DNA of 64,000 bases, from contig NZ_NPKI01000025.1 of the NCBI RefSeq assembly GCF_002284565.1, positions 77,654-141,653 of the forward strand. The letters run 5' to 3'. A program made the position numbers and the translations under genes. The notes beneath the pieces are model-generated. The model saw only the letters and a program-made list of their open reading frames with translations, searched no databases and was not told where the DNA came from. Shown here one piece after another: positions 8,456 to 17,487 of the stretch (positions are counted from its first letter, which is position 1; every line of letters begins with the position of its first letter). This DNA is from Mesorhizobium mediterraneum. GTDB taxonomy: Bacteria > Pseudomonadota > Alphaproteobacteria > Rhizobiales > Rhizobiaceae.

Positions 8456-9282
8456 CCCAACTCGGCCAATCAGGCGGCGACGCGCTCGTAGAACTTTTCG
8501 GCCGCACCAAGGTGGTGATCGGCGTCGTTCACCTTGCGCCGCTTCCTGGCGCGCCGCGCTTTGACGGCGAGGCGGTCGAGGCGATCTATCAGCGGGGCCT
8601 CGATGATGCGAGATCCTATCTCGATTGCGGATGTGACGGGGTGATCGTCGAGAATCATGGCGACATCCCCTTTGCCAAACCTGACGATATTGGGCCGGAG
8701 ACAGCGGCCTATATGGCTGTTATCTCCGACCGTATTCGCCGCGAACTCGGCAAGCCGGTCGGCATTAATGTGCTCGCTAACGCCGCGATCCCGGCCCTTG
8801 CCATCGCCAGTGCCGCTGGCGCGGGCTTCATCCGCGTCAATCAATGGGCAAATGCCTATGTCGCCAACGAGGGTTTTGTCGAGGGCGAGTCGGGTCGCGC
8901 AGCACGCTACCGCGCCAAGCTGCGCGCCAACGGCATCCGCATTTTCGCTGATGCTCATGTCAAGCATGGCGCGCACGCGATCGTTGCCGACCGCCCGGTG
9001 GAGGAACTGGTCAAGGATCTGGTCTTCTTCGATGCCGATGCCATCATAGCGACCGGTCAGCGCACCGGGCACGCTGCGGATCTGAGCTACATCCGCATGA
9101 TCAAAGAGGCTGCCGGCCTACCGACGCTGGTTGGCAGCGGCGTGACGCCCGACAATGCAAACGATATTCTTGGCATCGTCGATGGCGTCATCATCGCCAG
9201 CGCGCTGAAGCATGACGGCGTCTGGTGGAACCAGGTCGACCCCGCCAGAGTAAAGGCCTTCATGGCCGGGCTGAGGCGATGA
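8452..9282 (+). CDS. BtpA/SgcQ-family TIM-barrel protein
   Basis: The 276-residue protein matches the BtpA family: VVIGVVHLAPLPGAP at the start, then DGVIVENHGDIPF, GINVLANAA, FIRVNQWANAYVANEGFVEG, and a phosphate-binding-like end TLVGSGVTPDN and DGVIIASALKHDG. BtpA was first linked to photosystem I in cyanobacteria, but enterobacterial SgcQ and many relatives lie in sugar operons, which fits here. The start codon overlaps the PfkB stop. A phosphosugar aldolase or isomerase-like role is inference only. Confidence 0.88.
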   Translation: MTQLGQSGGDALVELFGRTKVVIGVVHLAPLPGAPRFDGEAVEAIYQRGLDDARSYLDCGCDGVIVENHGDIPFAKPDDIGPETAAYMAVISDRIRRELGKPVGINVLANAAIPALAIASAAGAGFIRVNQWANAYVANEGFVEGESGRAARYRAKLRANGIRIFADAHVKHGAHAIVADRPVEELVKDLVFFDADAIIATGQRTGHAADLSYIRMIKEAAGLPTLVGSGVTPDNANDILGIVDGVIIASALKHDGVWWNQVDPARVKAFMAGLRR

Positions 9283-9442
9283 TCGAGCTGGGCTGGTTAT
9301 GGCGCGAGGCTCAAGGCTACAAACCGGCCACGTCACAATGCAGACGACGGAGCCTCGGTGGGACGTGGCGCGTATCACCGGCAAGTTCTTCGGTATATGC
9401 TGACGCGCGGAGAACCCGGCGATGACGATACTCAGGCCGCCA

Positions 9443-10432
9443 TCATCTTGTCGTTGATCCCGCAGCCCATTCCGACCGGTACCAGTCGACAAATTTCTTC
9501 AGCCCGTCTTCGATTGAAACGCTCGGCTTAAAGCCGAAATCGCGCTCCATGGCGGTCATGTCGGCATAGGTCCGCTCGACGTCGCTGCTTTGCATCGGCT
9601 CGCTGTGGCGGATCGCCTTCACACCGAGCAGTTTCTCCAGAGTGTCGATGAAATCGCCCAGCCGCACCGGCCGGTTGTTGCCGACATTGTAAACCCTGCT
9701 CGGCGGAACCTCGGCCACGGGCGGCTGGTCGAGCACGGCAACGACCGCCCTCACCACATCGTCCACATAAGTGAAATCCCGCCACATCTCGCCATTGTTG
9801 AACACCCGGATCGGCTTGCCCTCGAGCATCGCCTTGGTGAATATCCAATAGGCCATATCGGGCCGGCCCCAGGGACCGTAGACGGTGAAAAACCGCAAGC
9901 CGGTCTGCGGCACCCCAAAGAGATGGGCGTAGGTATGGCTCATCAATTCATCTGACTTCTTGGTGGCGGCGTAGAGCGAGACGGGCCTGTCGACCTGATC
10001 GGTCTCGCTGAACGGCACCTTGCGGTTGCCCCCATAGACCGAGCTCGACGAGGCATAGACCAGATGCTCGAATGCGGGCTGCGCGCGACAGAATTCAAGC
10101 ACTTCGAGATGGCCGACGACATTGGAACGGACATAGAGGCGCGGATTGTCGAGCGAATGGCGCACACCCGCCTGAGCAGCGAGATGGACAATCCTGGTTA
10201 TGCCTTGCCCGGCCAAAGCGGTAGCGAGCGCGCCCTGTTCGGCGATCTCGATCTGATGAAATGAAAATTTCTTGTCAGGCTGAAGGCGGGCGAGCCGTCC
10301 TTTTTTCAGCGCCAGGTCGTAGTAGTCGTTCATGTTGTCGACGCCGACGACTGCTTCCCCCCTGTTCAGGAGGTAGTGGCAAACATGGCTGCCAATGAAT
10401 CCCGCGGCTCCAGTGACAAGTATAGGCAACAA
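9443..10432 (-). CDS. lpsL: UDP-glucuronate 4-epimerase-like SDR
   Basis: This extended-SDR epimerase has the NAD-binding TGAAGFIGSH, the family-typical GVDNMNDYYD, and the catalytic YAATKKSDE (YxxxK) preceded by the Ser-rich ASSSSVYGG. FFTVYGPWGRPDMA and the RDFTYVDDVV motif point to conversion of UDP-glucuronate to UDP-galacturonate for LPS or capsule. The start is uncertain: an ATG at 10498 would add 22 atypical residues, whereas TTG codons at 10432 and 10429 follow GGAGAA and begin directly with the expected strand LPILVTG. I chose TTG 10432. It is downstream of smc on the same strand, across about 170 bp. Confidence 0.85.
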   Translation of the reverse strand: MLPILVTGAAGFIGSHVCHYLLNRGEAVVGVDNMNDYYDLALKKGRLARLQPDKKFSFHQIEIAEQGALATALAGQGITRIVHLAAQAGVRHSLDNPRLYVRSNVVGHLEVLEFCRAQPAFEHLVYASSSSVYGGNRKVPFSETDQVDRPVSLYAATKKSDELMSHTYAHLFGVPQTGLRFFTVYGPWGRPDMAYWIFTKAMLEGKPIRVFNNGEMWRDFTYVDDVVRAVVAVLDQPPVAEVPPSRVYNVGNNRPVRLGDFIDTLEKLLGVKAIRHSEPMQSSDVERTYADMTAMERDFGFKPSVSIEDGLKKFVDWYRSEWAAGSTTR

Positions 10433-10601
10433 GGTTCTCCACGCATATGCCGGCACATGATCGCAAAATCGAGATCGATTTCGGAAAGGATCATGCACAA
10501 CATCAAAATGCTACATCCGAATGAACGGAACCGACCGTTTCAGTTCGTGCTACAATCGAGAGTCCCTATAAGCGCTACCGACAAGCGGTCTAGTCGACGC
10601 G

Positions 10602-13600
10602 TCAGCTCGCCTCGCGCAGGGCCTCTGCAGCCTGCAGGTCGACCGACACGAGCTGGCTCACGCCCTGCTCGGCCATGGTCACCCCGAACAGCCGGTTCAT
10701 GCGGGCCATGGTAATCGGGTTGTGCGTGATGATGACGAAGCGCGTCTCGGTGGTGGCGGCCATTTCATCCATCAGATTGCAGAAACGCTCGACATTGTGA
10801 TCGTCTAGCGGCGCGTCGACCTCGTCGAGCACGCAGATCGGCGCGGGATTGGTCAGGAACACGGCGAAGATCAGCGACATCGCCGTCAACGCCTGCTCGC
10901 CGCCGGAAAGCAGCGTCATCGTCTGCGGCTTCTTGCCGGGCGGCCGCGCAAGGATTTCGAGACCAGCCTCGAGCGGATCGTCGGACTCGATCAGTTGCAG
11001 TTCCGCCGTGCCGCCGCCGAACAGATGCGAAAACAGCCGCTGGAAATGGCCATTGACCACGTCGAAGGCAGCCAGCAGCCGTTCGCGGCCTTCGCGATTC
11101 AGGCTCTGGATCGCCTGCCGCAGCTTGCGAATGGCCTCGATGATGTCCTCGCGTTCGGAAACGATGGTCTCCAGCCGGTCGGACAGTTCCTTCTGTTCTT
11201 CCTCGGCGCGCAGATTGACGGCGCCCAGCCGTTCGCGCTCGATCTTCAGCCGGTCGAGCTGGCGCTCGATCTCGGTCATCTCCGGCATCGGGCTGTCGGC
11301 CTCCAGGCCGGTGTGGCGGATGACCAGATGCGGCGGCGTGTTCAGCGTCTCCTGGATGCGGGCCTCGACCTCGAGCCGTCTTTCGTCGGCTGCGGTCAAC
11401 CGCTCTTCGGCGCGGACGCGCGTTTCGCGCGCCTCGGCCAACGACTGGATTGCTGATGTCGCGGCCTTGTCCAGTTCGGACTGCCGGTTCTCCGCCTCCT
11501 GCAAACGATCGCCTGCTGCCTGGCGCAGGCTTTCGGCTTCGGCAAGCTGCGACAGCAAAGCGCGCCGCTTGGCGTCGATCTCATCGGGTGCGTCGGCCAG
11601 TCTTTCACGCTCGGCCTCGGCCTCGGCCTTGCGTTCGCCGAGTGCGGCGATCTGCGTCGAGGCGTTTTCGGCACGCTCCAGCCAGTTGCGGCGTTCCGCG
11701 CCGATGGCGTCGAGGCGGCGCGTTCGCGCTTCGGCTTCCCGCCTCAAGCCTTCATGGACGGCGCGTGCATCGGCAAGGGTGGCGCGGTCGCGAGCAACGT
11801 TGGCGGCCGACTGTTCGAGCTGCAACTGGAGATCACCGAGATCGGGGGCGCTTTGCAGCAACATCTCCGCCTCGACGAAGGCCGCCGCCGTCTCCTCATG
11901 GCTGTCGACGATGCGCGCGCGCGCCTCGTCAAGTGCTGCGCGTCGGCTCGACAGCTCGCCGCCGGCCTTCTCGGCCTCGGCCAGCGCGTTGCGGGCGGCG
12001 TCCAGCCCATGCTGGGCATCACGCCCGGCTTGACGGGCGTAGCGCTCGGCCTCACTCGCCTGGGCAAGCGCCTGCTCGGCATAGGCAAGAGCCTCTTCGG
12101 CCTGGCGCAGGATGCGCGTTGCGTGGACCGCCTCAGCGTCGAGCTCAGCCAGCCGGTTTTTCTGCGCCAGCCGCTGCGCGGCAGCGGTCGGCGCGTCGGC
12201 GCTGGCGGTGAACCCATCCCAACGCCAGAGCGCTCCTTCGCGGCTTACCAGCCGCTGCCCGGGGGCGAGCAGCGCCTGTAGCCGCTTTCCGTCGCCGGCC
12301 TCGACGATGCCGATCTGCGCCAATCGGCGAGCCAGTTGCGCCGGCGCGCGCACCACACTGGCAAGGCTCTTGATGCCTTCGGGCACAGCGGCGTCGCCGG
12401 GCTGGATCTCGCTTTGGCCCCAATGCACCGGCGCGCTGCGATCGAGCGGCACGTCGAGATCCTCGCCAAGGGCCGCTCCCAGCGCCGTCTCGTAGCCGCG
12501 TTCGACGCTGATCTGCTCCAGGACGGAGGGGAAGAGGTCGCCGCTGGCGGCATTCAGGATCTTGGTCAGCGTGCGGGCCTCGGTTTCGATCCGCGCCAGC
12601 TCGGCCTTTGCATCCTGAACCGGCGGGCGGGCGGCGCTTTCCGCCGTACGCGCCTCGGCGACAGACTGTTCGGCGGCAATCGCCGCGGCTTCGGTCTCCT
12701 CCAGCAGCGCCAGCGCCTGTTCGACCAGAAGCTGCTTTTCGGCGGGATCCGGCAGGCCGGCGACCCTGGAGGCGATGTCGGACAATTCCCGGTCGACATC
12801 GGCGAGCTGGCGGGCGAAACGGTCGCGGCGCTCAGCGGTATCGCGCAGCGTTCGCTCGATCTGGTTGCGGGAGGCGGCGGCCTCCGCCCGTTCGGCCGTC
12901 AGCCCGGCGAGTTTGGCTTCGCTCGCGGCAAGCGTCGACGCCGCCTGTTCGACCGCAGCGCGGGTGCTGGTCTCGCGCTCGGCAGCGCCGGCGTTCTCGG
13001 CATTGAGCGTAGCTTCTTCGGTGGCGAGGCGTTCGAGGATATCCGCATTGTCGCGGACCATCCGCTCCTCGCGGGTGATGTCGCCGTCGAGCTGCTGGAG
13101 GCGGCGGTCGAGTTCCACTTGGCGGGCGCGGATGCGGCCCGCTTCCTCCTCGATCTGCGTCTTGGCGATCGACAGGCGCTGGAAGGCGGCAGCGGCCGCG
13201 GCTTCCGCATCGCGCAGGTCCGGCAACCGGTGCGCGCCGATCCCTTGCTCCCTGGCGGCAGCCATCTGGGCGGCGGCGCGGTCGCCGACCAGCGCCGTGG
13301 CGATCGCCAGCGCCGAGCGGGCCTCGCCTTCCTGCGTCTTGGCCAGCGTCCAGCGCAGGTGCAGCAGCGTCGCTTCGGCCTTGCGGATATCGGCCGACAG
13401 GTTCTTGAAGCGCGACGCCTGGCGGGCTTGGCGCTTAAGGCTTTCGATCTGGCTTTCGAGTTCGCCGACGACGTCGTCCAGCCGTTCCAGATTCTGTTCG
13501 GCCGCCTTCAGCCGCAGCTCGGCCTCATGGCGGCGTGTGTGAAGGCCCGAAATGCCGGCCGCCTCTTCCAGAAGCGCGCGGCGCGCCTGCGGCTTTGCCT

Positions 13601-14060
13601 GGATCAGCTCGCCGATGCGGCCCTGCCCGACCATCGAAGGCGAGCGCGCGCCGGTAGACTGGTCGGCGAAAAGCAGTTGCACGTCCTTGGCGCGGGCTTC
13701 CTTGCCGTTGATGCGGTAGAGCGAACCGGCCTCGCGCTCGATGCGGCGCGAAACCTGCAGCTCATCGGCATCATTGAAGGCCGAGGGCGCAGTACGGTCG
13801 CTGTTGTCAAGGAAAAGCGTGACTTCGGCGGTATTGCGGGCCGGACGCGTTCCGGAACCGGAAAAGATGACGTCGTCCATGCCGGACGCGCGCATGTTCT
13901 TGTACGAGCTTTCGCCCATCACCCAGCGTAAAGCCTCGACAAGGTTCGACTTGCCGCAGCCGTTCGGCCCGACGATGCCGGTCAGGCCGCGTTCGATGAC
14001 GAACTCGCCGGGTTCGACGAAGGACTTGAACCCGAGCAGGCGAAGGCGCGAGAACTTCAT
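10602..14060 (-). CDS. smc: Chromosome segregation protein SMC
   Basis: From ATG 14060 (MKFSRLRLLGFKSF) the protein is 1152 residues, normal for bacterial SMC. Walker A GPNGCGKSN is at 31-39. Two long Glu/Ala/Arg-rich coiled coils flank a central hinge, and the C-terminal head holds the ABC signature LLSGGEQALTAMSL and Walker B CVLDEVDAPLDD. SMC dimers with ScpA/ScpB extrude DNA loops and organise the chromosome. A longer reading from 14126 adds 22 residues that do not fit the family start. It follows the DsbA-like gene on the same strand, in a gene order common in Rhizobiales. Confidence 0.98.
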   Translation of the reverse strand: MKFSRLRLLGFKSFVEPGEFVIERGLTGIVGPNGCGKSNLVEALRWVMGESSYKNMRASGMDDVIFSGSGTRPARNTAEVTLFLDNSDRTAPSAFNDADELQVSRRIEREAGSLYRINGKEARAKDVQLLFADQSTGARSPSMVGQGRIGELIQAKPQARRALLEEAAGISGLHTRRHEAELRLKAAEQNLERLDDVVGELESQIESLKRQARQASRFKNLSADIRKAEATLLHLRWTLAKTQEGEARSALAIATALVGDRAAAQMAAAREQGIGAHRLPDLRDAEAAAAAAFQRLSIAKTQIEEEAGRIRARQVELDRRLQQLDGDITREERMVRDNADILERLATEEATLNAENAGAAERETSTRAAVEQAASTLAASEAKLAGLTAERAEAAASRNQIERTLRDTAERRDRFARQLADVDRELSDIASRVAGLPDPAEKQLLVEQALALLEETEAAAIAAEQSVAEARTAESAARPPVQDAKAELARIETEARTLTKILNAASGDLFPSVLEQISVERGYETALGAALGEDLDVPLDRSAPVHWGQSEIQPGDAAVPEGIKSLASVVRAPAQLARRLAQIGIVEAGDGKRLQALLAPGQRLVSREGALWRWDGFTASADAPTAAAQRLAQKNRLAELDAEAVHATRILRQAEEALAYAEQALAQASEAERYARQAGRDAQHGLDAARNALAEAEKAGGELSSRRAALDEARARIVDSHEETAAAFVEAEMLLQSAPDLGDLQLQLEQSAANVARDRATLADARAVHEGLRREAEARTRRLDAIGAERRNWLERAENASTQIAALGERKAEAEAERERLADAPDEIDAKRRALLSQLAEAESLRQAAGDRLQEAENRQSELDKAATSAIQSLAEARETRVRAEERLTAADERRLEVEARIQETLNTPPHLVIRHTGLEADSPMPEMTEIERQLDRLKIERERLGAVNLRAEEEQKELSDRLETIVSEREDIIEAIRKLRQAIQSLNREGRERLLAAFDVVNGHFQRLFSHLFGGGTAELQLIESDDPLEAGLEILARPPGKKPQTMTLLSGGEQALTAMSLIFAVFLTNPAPICVLDEVDAPLDDHNVERFCNLMDEMAATTETRFVIITHNPITMARMNRLFGVTMAEQGVSQLVSVDLQAAEALREAS

Positions 14061-14177
14061 TCGCGCCGCCCCATAGCCAAGTTCCGCAAAAGTGTTCCGC
14101 GGTTTTGCGAAGAGAATCCGCGGCACAGCAAAAAGCTGCGCACGCCGAAGCGCAGCCGCTTCGGCGCTGCGGAAACG

Positions 14178-14915
14178 TCAGAGCAGAGGGTCGATGATGG
14201 CCGATATTTCCTCAATCGACAGCGCCCCCTTGTAGGTCTTTCCGTTGATAAAGAAGGTCGGCGTCGAGTCGACCTTGAATTCATCGGCGCCGCGCTTCTG
14301 GACCGACCTCACATCGTCCAGAAGTTTCTGGTCCGTCAAGCAGGCCTCGAAGGACTCCTGTGTAAAACCGGCCATCTTGGAGATTTGCAGCAGGGCATCC
14401 TTGGTATTGGCAACACCTGCCCAGTTCGCCTGCTGCTTGAACAGAACGTCTACCATCGGGAAATAATTGTCCTTGGAGCAGCGCGCCAGCATGAAACCGG
14501 CCTCAGCGCTGGGGTCGAACGGAAATTCGCGCAGGATAAGGCGGGCCTTGCCGGTGTCGATATATTTCGTCTTCAGCTCCGGGAGGGTGGTTTCGTGGAA
14601 ATGCGCGCAGTGCGGGCAGGTCATCGAGGCATATTCGACGATTGTGACTTTCGCGTCGTCCTTGCCCAGTTGCGCGTCGGGCAGCGCGCCTGGCTTCAGC
14701 AAGGCCGCCATGTCCACCGTGCCCTGGGCCTCAGGCGCCTTGACCGCGGCCGGCGTTGCCGGCTTCGCCGGATCGGCCGGCTTCATCGCATCGGCGGGAG
14801 CCGCATCCTGCGCGACGGCCTTCTCGCCCGAGTCGCTGCAGGCGGCGAGCAGAGCCACCGCCGGAATGGCGGCCAGCGACGACAGGAGGTTTCTGCGGGA
14901 CAAAGGACGGGTCAT
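14178..14915 (-). CDS. DsbA-like thiol:disulfide oxidoreductase, lipoprotein
   Basis: The 245-residue protein starts at ATG 14915, after AGGTGA. The N-terminus carries twin arginines (SRRNLL) and a lipobox LLAAC with the lipidated Cys at 26, then a Pro/Ala-rich linker to about 75. The thioredoxin-fold domain has VEYASMTCPHCAHFH (redox CPHC at 100-103) and the cis-Pro loop VDSTPTFFINGK. It should act on disulfides in the periplasm, anchored to the membrane. It is placed between the DUF721 gene and smc, all on the minus strand. The Ala/Pro linker is longer than usual but is common in this clade. Confidence 0.93.
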   Translation of the reverse strand: MTRPLSRRNLLSSLAAIPAVALLAACSDSGEKAVAQDAAPADAMKPADPAKPATPAAVKAPEAQGTVDMAALLKPGALPDAQLGKDDAKVTIVEYASMTCPHCAHFHETTLPELKTKYIDTGKARLILREFPFDPSAEAGFMLARCSKDNYFPMVDVLFKQQANWAGVANTKDALLQISKMAGFTQESFEACLTDQKLLDDVRSVQKRGADEFKVDSTPTFFINGKTYKGALSIEEISAIIDPLL

Positions 14916-15045
14916 ACGAATCACCTGACAATAGTTGGATTTTGCAATGCAAAGACTAGAAAAGGCGAGAGTTGGCGCGAATTAAGGCATCGCCGTCCCC
15001 ATTCCAATCGCCAAACTTTGTGTGCGCGATCACGAAAGCGCGAGA

Positions 15046-15546
15046 TTATACCTTCTTTTGACCGAGAATGGTGGCGCCGAGCCGCTCCAGCGAAGCACGC
15101 AGCCCGTCATCCTCGATCATTCCGACAGTGCCTGACAGCTTCACCTTCTCGGCCGCAGTCAGCGGCCGGAAGCTTGGTTTAGGCCGCCCCTTGTCCGCCG
15201 TCACCGGCTTTTGCACGATTCTGATCCGGCCGATAGCGTTGAAGCCGAGGAAGGCGTTGACCCTGTTGATGATCTCGCCGGTTTCGTGCTGCAGATGGAG
15301 CGCGGCCATGCCTTCGCAGGCGATGACCAGCACCGCCGGCTCGAACGGATCGTCTTCATGCATGCGCCGCGGCCACTGGATCTTTTCAGGGCGCGAACGG
15401 CTGGCGAGCCGAGGCCCGGCAATCTCCTCCCAAGACTGCACGAGCCCGATCGACATGCCGGCCCGCTTGCGCAACACCGGATCGAGGATCTGGGTTGCGA
15501 GATCACTCACCGGAACGGGATTGCCGAAGGGCCTTTTCCCTGCCAT
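15046..15546 (-). CDS. DUF721 (DciA-related) protein
   Basis: The product is 166 residues from ATG 15546 (MAGKRPFGNPVPVSDLA). The DUF721 core runs over about 14-110 and includes DPVLRKRAGMSIGLVQSWEE, IAGPRLASRSRPEKIQW and the strand LVIACEGMAALHLQHE. DUF721 proteins include DciA, which loads the replicative helicase in bacteria lacking DnaC; whether this rhizobial form does so is inference. It is divergent from mutY, with 55 bp between the start codons, and probably leads the DUF721-dsbA-smc unit. Confidence 0.88.
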   Translation of the reverse strand: MAGKRPFGNPVPVSDLATQILDPVLRKRAGMSIGLVQSWEEIAGPRLASRSRPEKIQWPRRMHEDDPFEPAVLVIACEGMAALHLQHETGEIINRVNAFLGFNAIGRIRIVQKPVTADKGRPKPSFRPLTAAEKVKLSGTVGMIEDDGLRASLERLGATILGQKKV

Positions 15547-15601
15547 GTGCGTTCTCCAGTCACGACCTTCACCAAGCATCGGCTAGGCCTGTCCTCGATC
15601 A

Positions 15602-16786
15602 ATGGCACTGCACGACCAGACCCGCAAGACCGCATCCGGAGACAGCGGCGGAGCCGCGTCTAGAGACAGCAGCAAAGCTGCGTCCGACGATAGCAGCAAG
15701 GCTGCATCGGGGGAGAGCGCCGAGATCGCGTCCCGCCTGCTCGCCTGGTACGACGCGCATCACCGCGACTTGCCGTGGCGCATTGCGCCGCGCGAGCTGG
15801 CACGCGGGGTGCGTCCCGATCCCTACCGCATCTGGCTTTCCGAAGTCATGCTGCAGCAGACCACGGTGGAAGCGGTAAAATCGTATTTCCGGGCCTTTGT
15901 CCAGAAATGGCCGGATGTCGAGGCGTTGGCCGCTTCACCGACCGAAGATGTCATGAAGGCCTGGGCCGGGCTCGGCTACTATTCCCGCGCGCGCAATCTA
16001 AAGGCCTGCGCCGATCTCGTCGCACGGCAAGGCGGCAGGTTTCCGGATACGCAAGCTGCCTTGAGAGAGCTGCCCGGCATCGGCGCCTACACGGCGGCGG
16101 CGATCGCGGCGATCGCCTTCGACCAGCCAGCCGCGGTCGTCGACGGCAATGTCGAGCGTGTGGTTTCCCGGCTGTTCTCGATCGCCACGCCGCTAAGCGA
16201 AGCCAAGGGAGACATACGCGCCTATGTCGAGCGCATGGTTCCAGCGACCAGACCGGGCGATTTCGCCCAGGCGATGATGGATCTGGGCGCGACGATCTGC
16301 ACGCCACGCCGGCCGCGCTGTATGCTGTGCCCGCTGCGAGACGATTGCAGCGCCACTGTCTCGGGCGACCCCGAGCATTTTCCGGTGCGCCTGCCGAAGG
16401 CGGAAAAGCCATTGCGGCGTGGCGCCGCCTTTGTCGCCGTCAGGGCCGACGGCGCCATTCTTTTGCGAAAACGTGCGGAAAAAGGCCTGCTCGGCGGCAT
16501 GACCGAGGTGCCGACGACCGGCTGGACAGCACGGATTGACGGCGCCACCACGGATGCGGCAGCCCCCTTTCCCGGCGACTGGCGGCCCGCCGGGCGGATT
16601 GGCCACGTCTTTACCCATTTCGGGCTTGAACTCGACGTGTTCAAATCGGTGACAGAAGGCGCTGCTCCGGCGGGGCATTTCTGGTCACTGGCCCATGAAA
16701 TTTCCGGGGAAGCCTTACCCACTGTCATGAAAAAGGTAATCGAAGCGGCGATACCGGGCGCGACCAAAAAGCAGCGCCCGCATTGA
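15602..16786 (+). CDS. mutY: A/G-specific adenine glycosylase MutY
   Basis: MutY removes adenine mispaired with 8-oxoguanine. The 394-residue protein shows the catalytic Glu in SEVMLQQTTVE (E81), the helix-hairpin-helix LPGIGAYTAAAIAAIAF, the catalytic Asp in VVDGNVERVV (D181), and the FeS ligands around ICTPRRPRCMLCPLRDDC. A C-terminal NUDIX-like domain (about 265-390) follows. Residues 10-41, ahead of the glycosylase domain, are four imperfect 8-residue repeats, an unusual extension. Convergence with ccrM further downstream and divergence from the DUF721 gene suggest its own promoter in the 55-bp gap. Confidence 0.97.
   Translation: MALHDQTRKTASGDSGGAASRDSSKAASDDSSKAASGESAEIASRLLAWYDAHHRDLPWRIAPRELARGVRPDPYRIWLSEVMLQQTTVEAVKSYFRAFVQKWPDVEALAASPTEDVMKAWAGLGYYSRARNLKACADLVARQGGRFPDTQAALRELPGIGAYTAAAIAAIAFDQPAAVVDGNVERVVSRLFSIATPLSEAKGDIRAYVERMVPATRPGDFAQAMMDLGATICTPRRPRCMLCPLRDDCSATVSGDPEHFPVRLPKAEKPLRRGAAFVAVRADGAILLRKRAEKGLLGGMTEVPTTGWTARIDGATTDAAAPFPGDWRPAGRIGHVFTHFGLELDVFKSVTEGAAPAGHFWSLAHEISGEALPTVMKKVIEAAIPGATKKQRPH
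15629..15724 (+). repeat. Four 24-bp tandem repeats in the mutY 5' end
   Basis: The reading TASGDSGG, AASRDSSK, AASDDSSK, AASGESAE shows four 8-residue units in register. At the DNA level GACAGCAGCAAAGCTGC and GATAGCAGCAAGGCTGC recur 24 bp apart. The segment is Ser/Ala/Asp-rich and probably disordered. Confidence 0.75.
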
Positions 16787-16807
16787 ATTGCATTGAATGA
16801 GGACAGA

Positions 16808-17419
16808 ATGACTGAAATCCGCCACATCGTTTTCGACATCGGCAGAGTGCTGATCCACTATGACCCGAACCTTCCGTTCAGCCGTCTCATTCCGGATGCC
16901 GAGGAGAGAAAGTGGTTCTTCGACAATGTCTGCACGCATGACTGGAACATCGAGCAGGATCGAGGGCGGGCATGGGAGGAAGCCGAAGCCCTGCTGATCG
17001 CCGAACATCCCGACCATGCCGAAAACATCCGCAGCTTCCGCCGCCTCTGGCACGAGATGGTGCCGCACGCCTATGCGGACAGCGTTGAGATCATGGAGAA
17101 GCTGATCGACACCGGCCACGACGTCACCATGCTGACCAACTTCGCCTCCGATACGCTCGCCGAAGCCCGGCAGCGTTTCGACTTCCTCAACCGTCCGCGC
17201 GGGGTGACCATTTCGGGCGAGATCGGCCTGATCAAGCCGGATCGCGGCATCTACGATCATCACGTCGCCGCCTTCGGCCTCGAGCCCGCGGCCACGCTGT
17301 TCATCGACGACAGCCAGAAGAATGTCGAAGGTGCCAAGGCGGCCGGCTGGCAGTCCGTGCTGTTCACCGACGCCAAGACGCTCAAGGCGGACCTTAGAGA
17401 GCTGGGGATCAGAGTGTGA
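16808..17419 (+). CDS. HAD-superfamily hydrolase (haloacid-dehalogenase/epoxide-hydrolase-like)
   Basis: The product is 203 residues. The nucleophile motif is HIVFDIGRVLIHYD (DxG in place of the usual DxD acid pair), motif II is MLTNFASD, motif III Lys lies in GLIKPDRGIYD, and motif IV is LFIDDSQKNVEGA. The first Asp nucleophile is present but the general acid Asp two residues on is Gly, as in a subset of this family that includes epoxide-hydrolase N-terminal-like and YihX-like proteins. ATG 16808 follows GAGGA and is preferred to an ATG 15 bp earlier with no such site. Substrate unknown. Confidence 0.85.
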   Translation: MTEIRHIVFDIGRVLIHYDPNLPFSRLIPDAEERKWFFDNVCTHDWNIEQDRGRAWEEAEALLIAEHPDHAENIRSFRRLWHEMVPHAYADSVEIMEKLIDTGHDVTMLTNFASDTLAEARQRFDFLNRPRGVTISGEIGLIKPDRGIYDHHVAAFGLEPAATLFIDDSQKNVEGAKAAGWQSVLFTDAKTLKADLRELGIRV

Positions 17420-17461
17420 TTTGAATCACTTCGACAGGCCGATCGATAATCCGCTTTAACA

Positions 17462-17487
17462 TGACGGATCCATAGATTCCGTCGTCA
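17462..17487. terminator. Hairpin between convergent HAD and ccrM genes
   Basis: TGACGGA...TCCGTCGTCA forms an imperfect stem with a loop of about 9 nt in the 65-bp gap between two convergent genes and overlaps the ccrM stop codon. No long T-run follows, so its strength is uncertain. Confidence 0.3.

Noticed and set aside
12336..13931. A 531-codon open frame opposite smc
   Set aside because: Low-complexity Arg/Gly/Ala translation, a by-product of the coiled-coil coding bias of smc.
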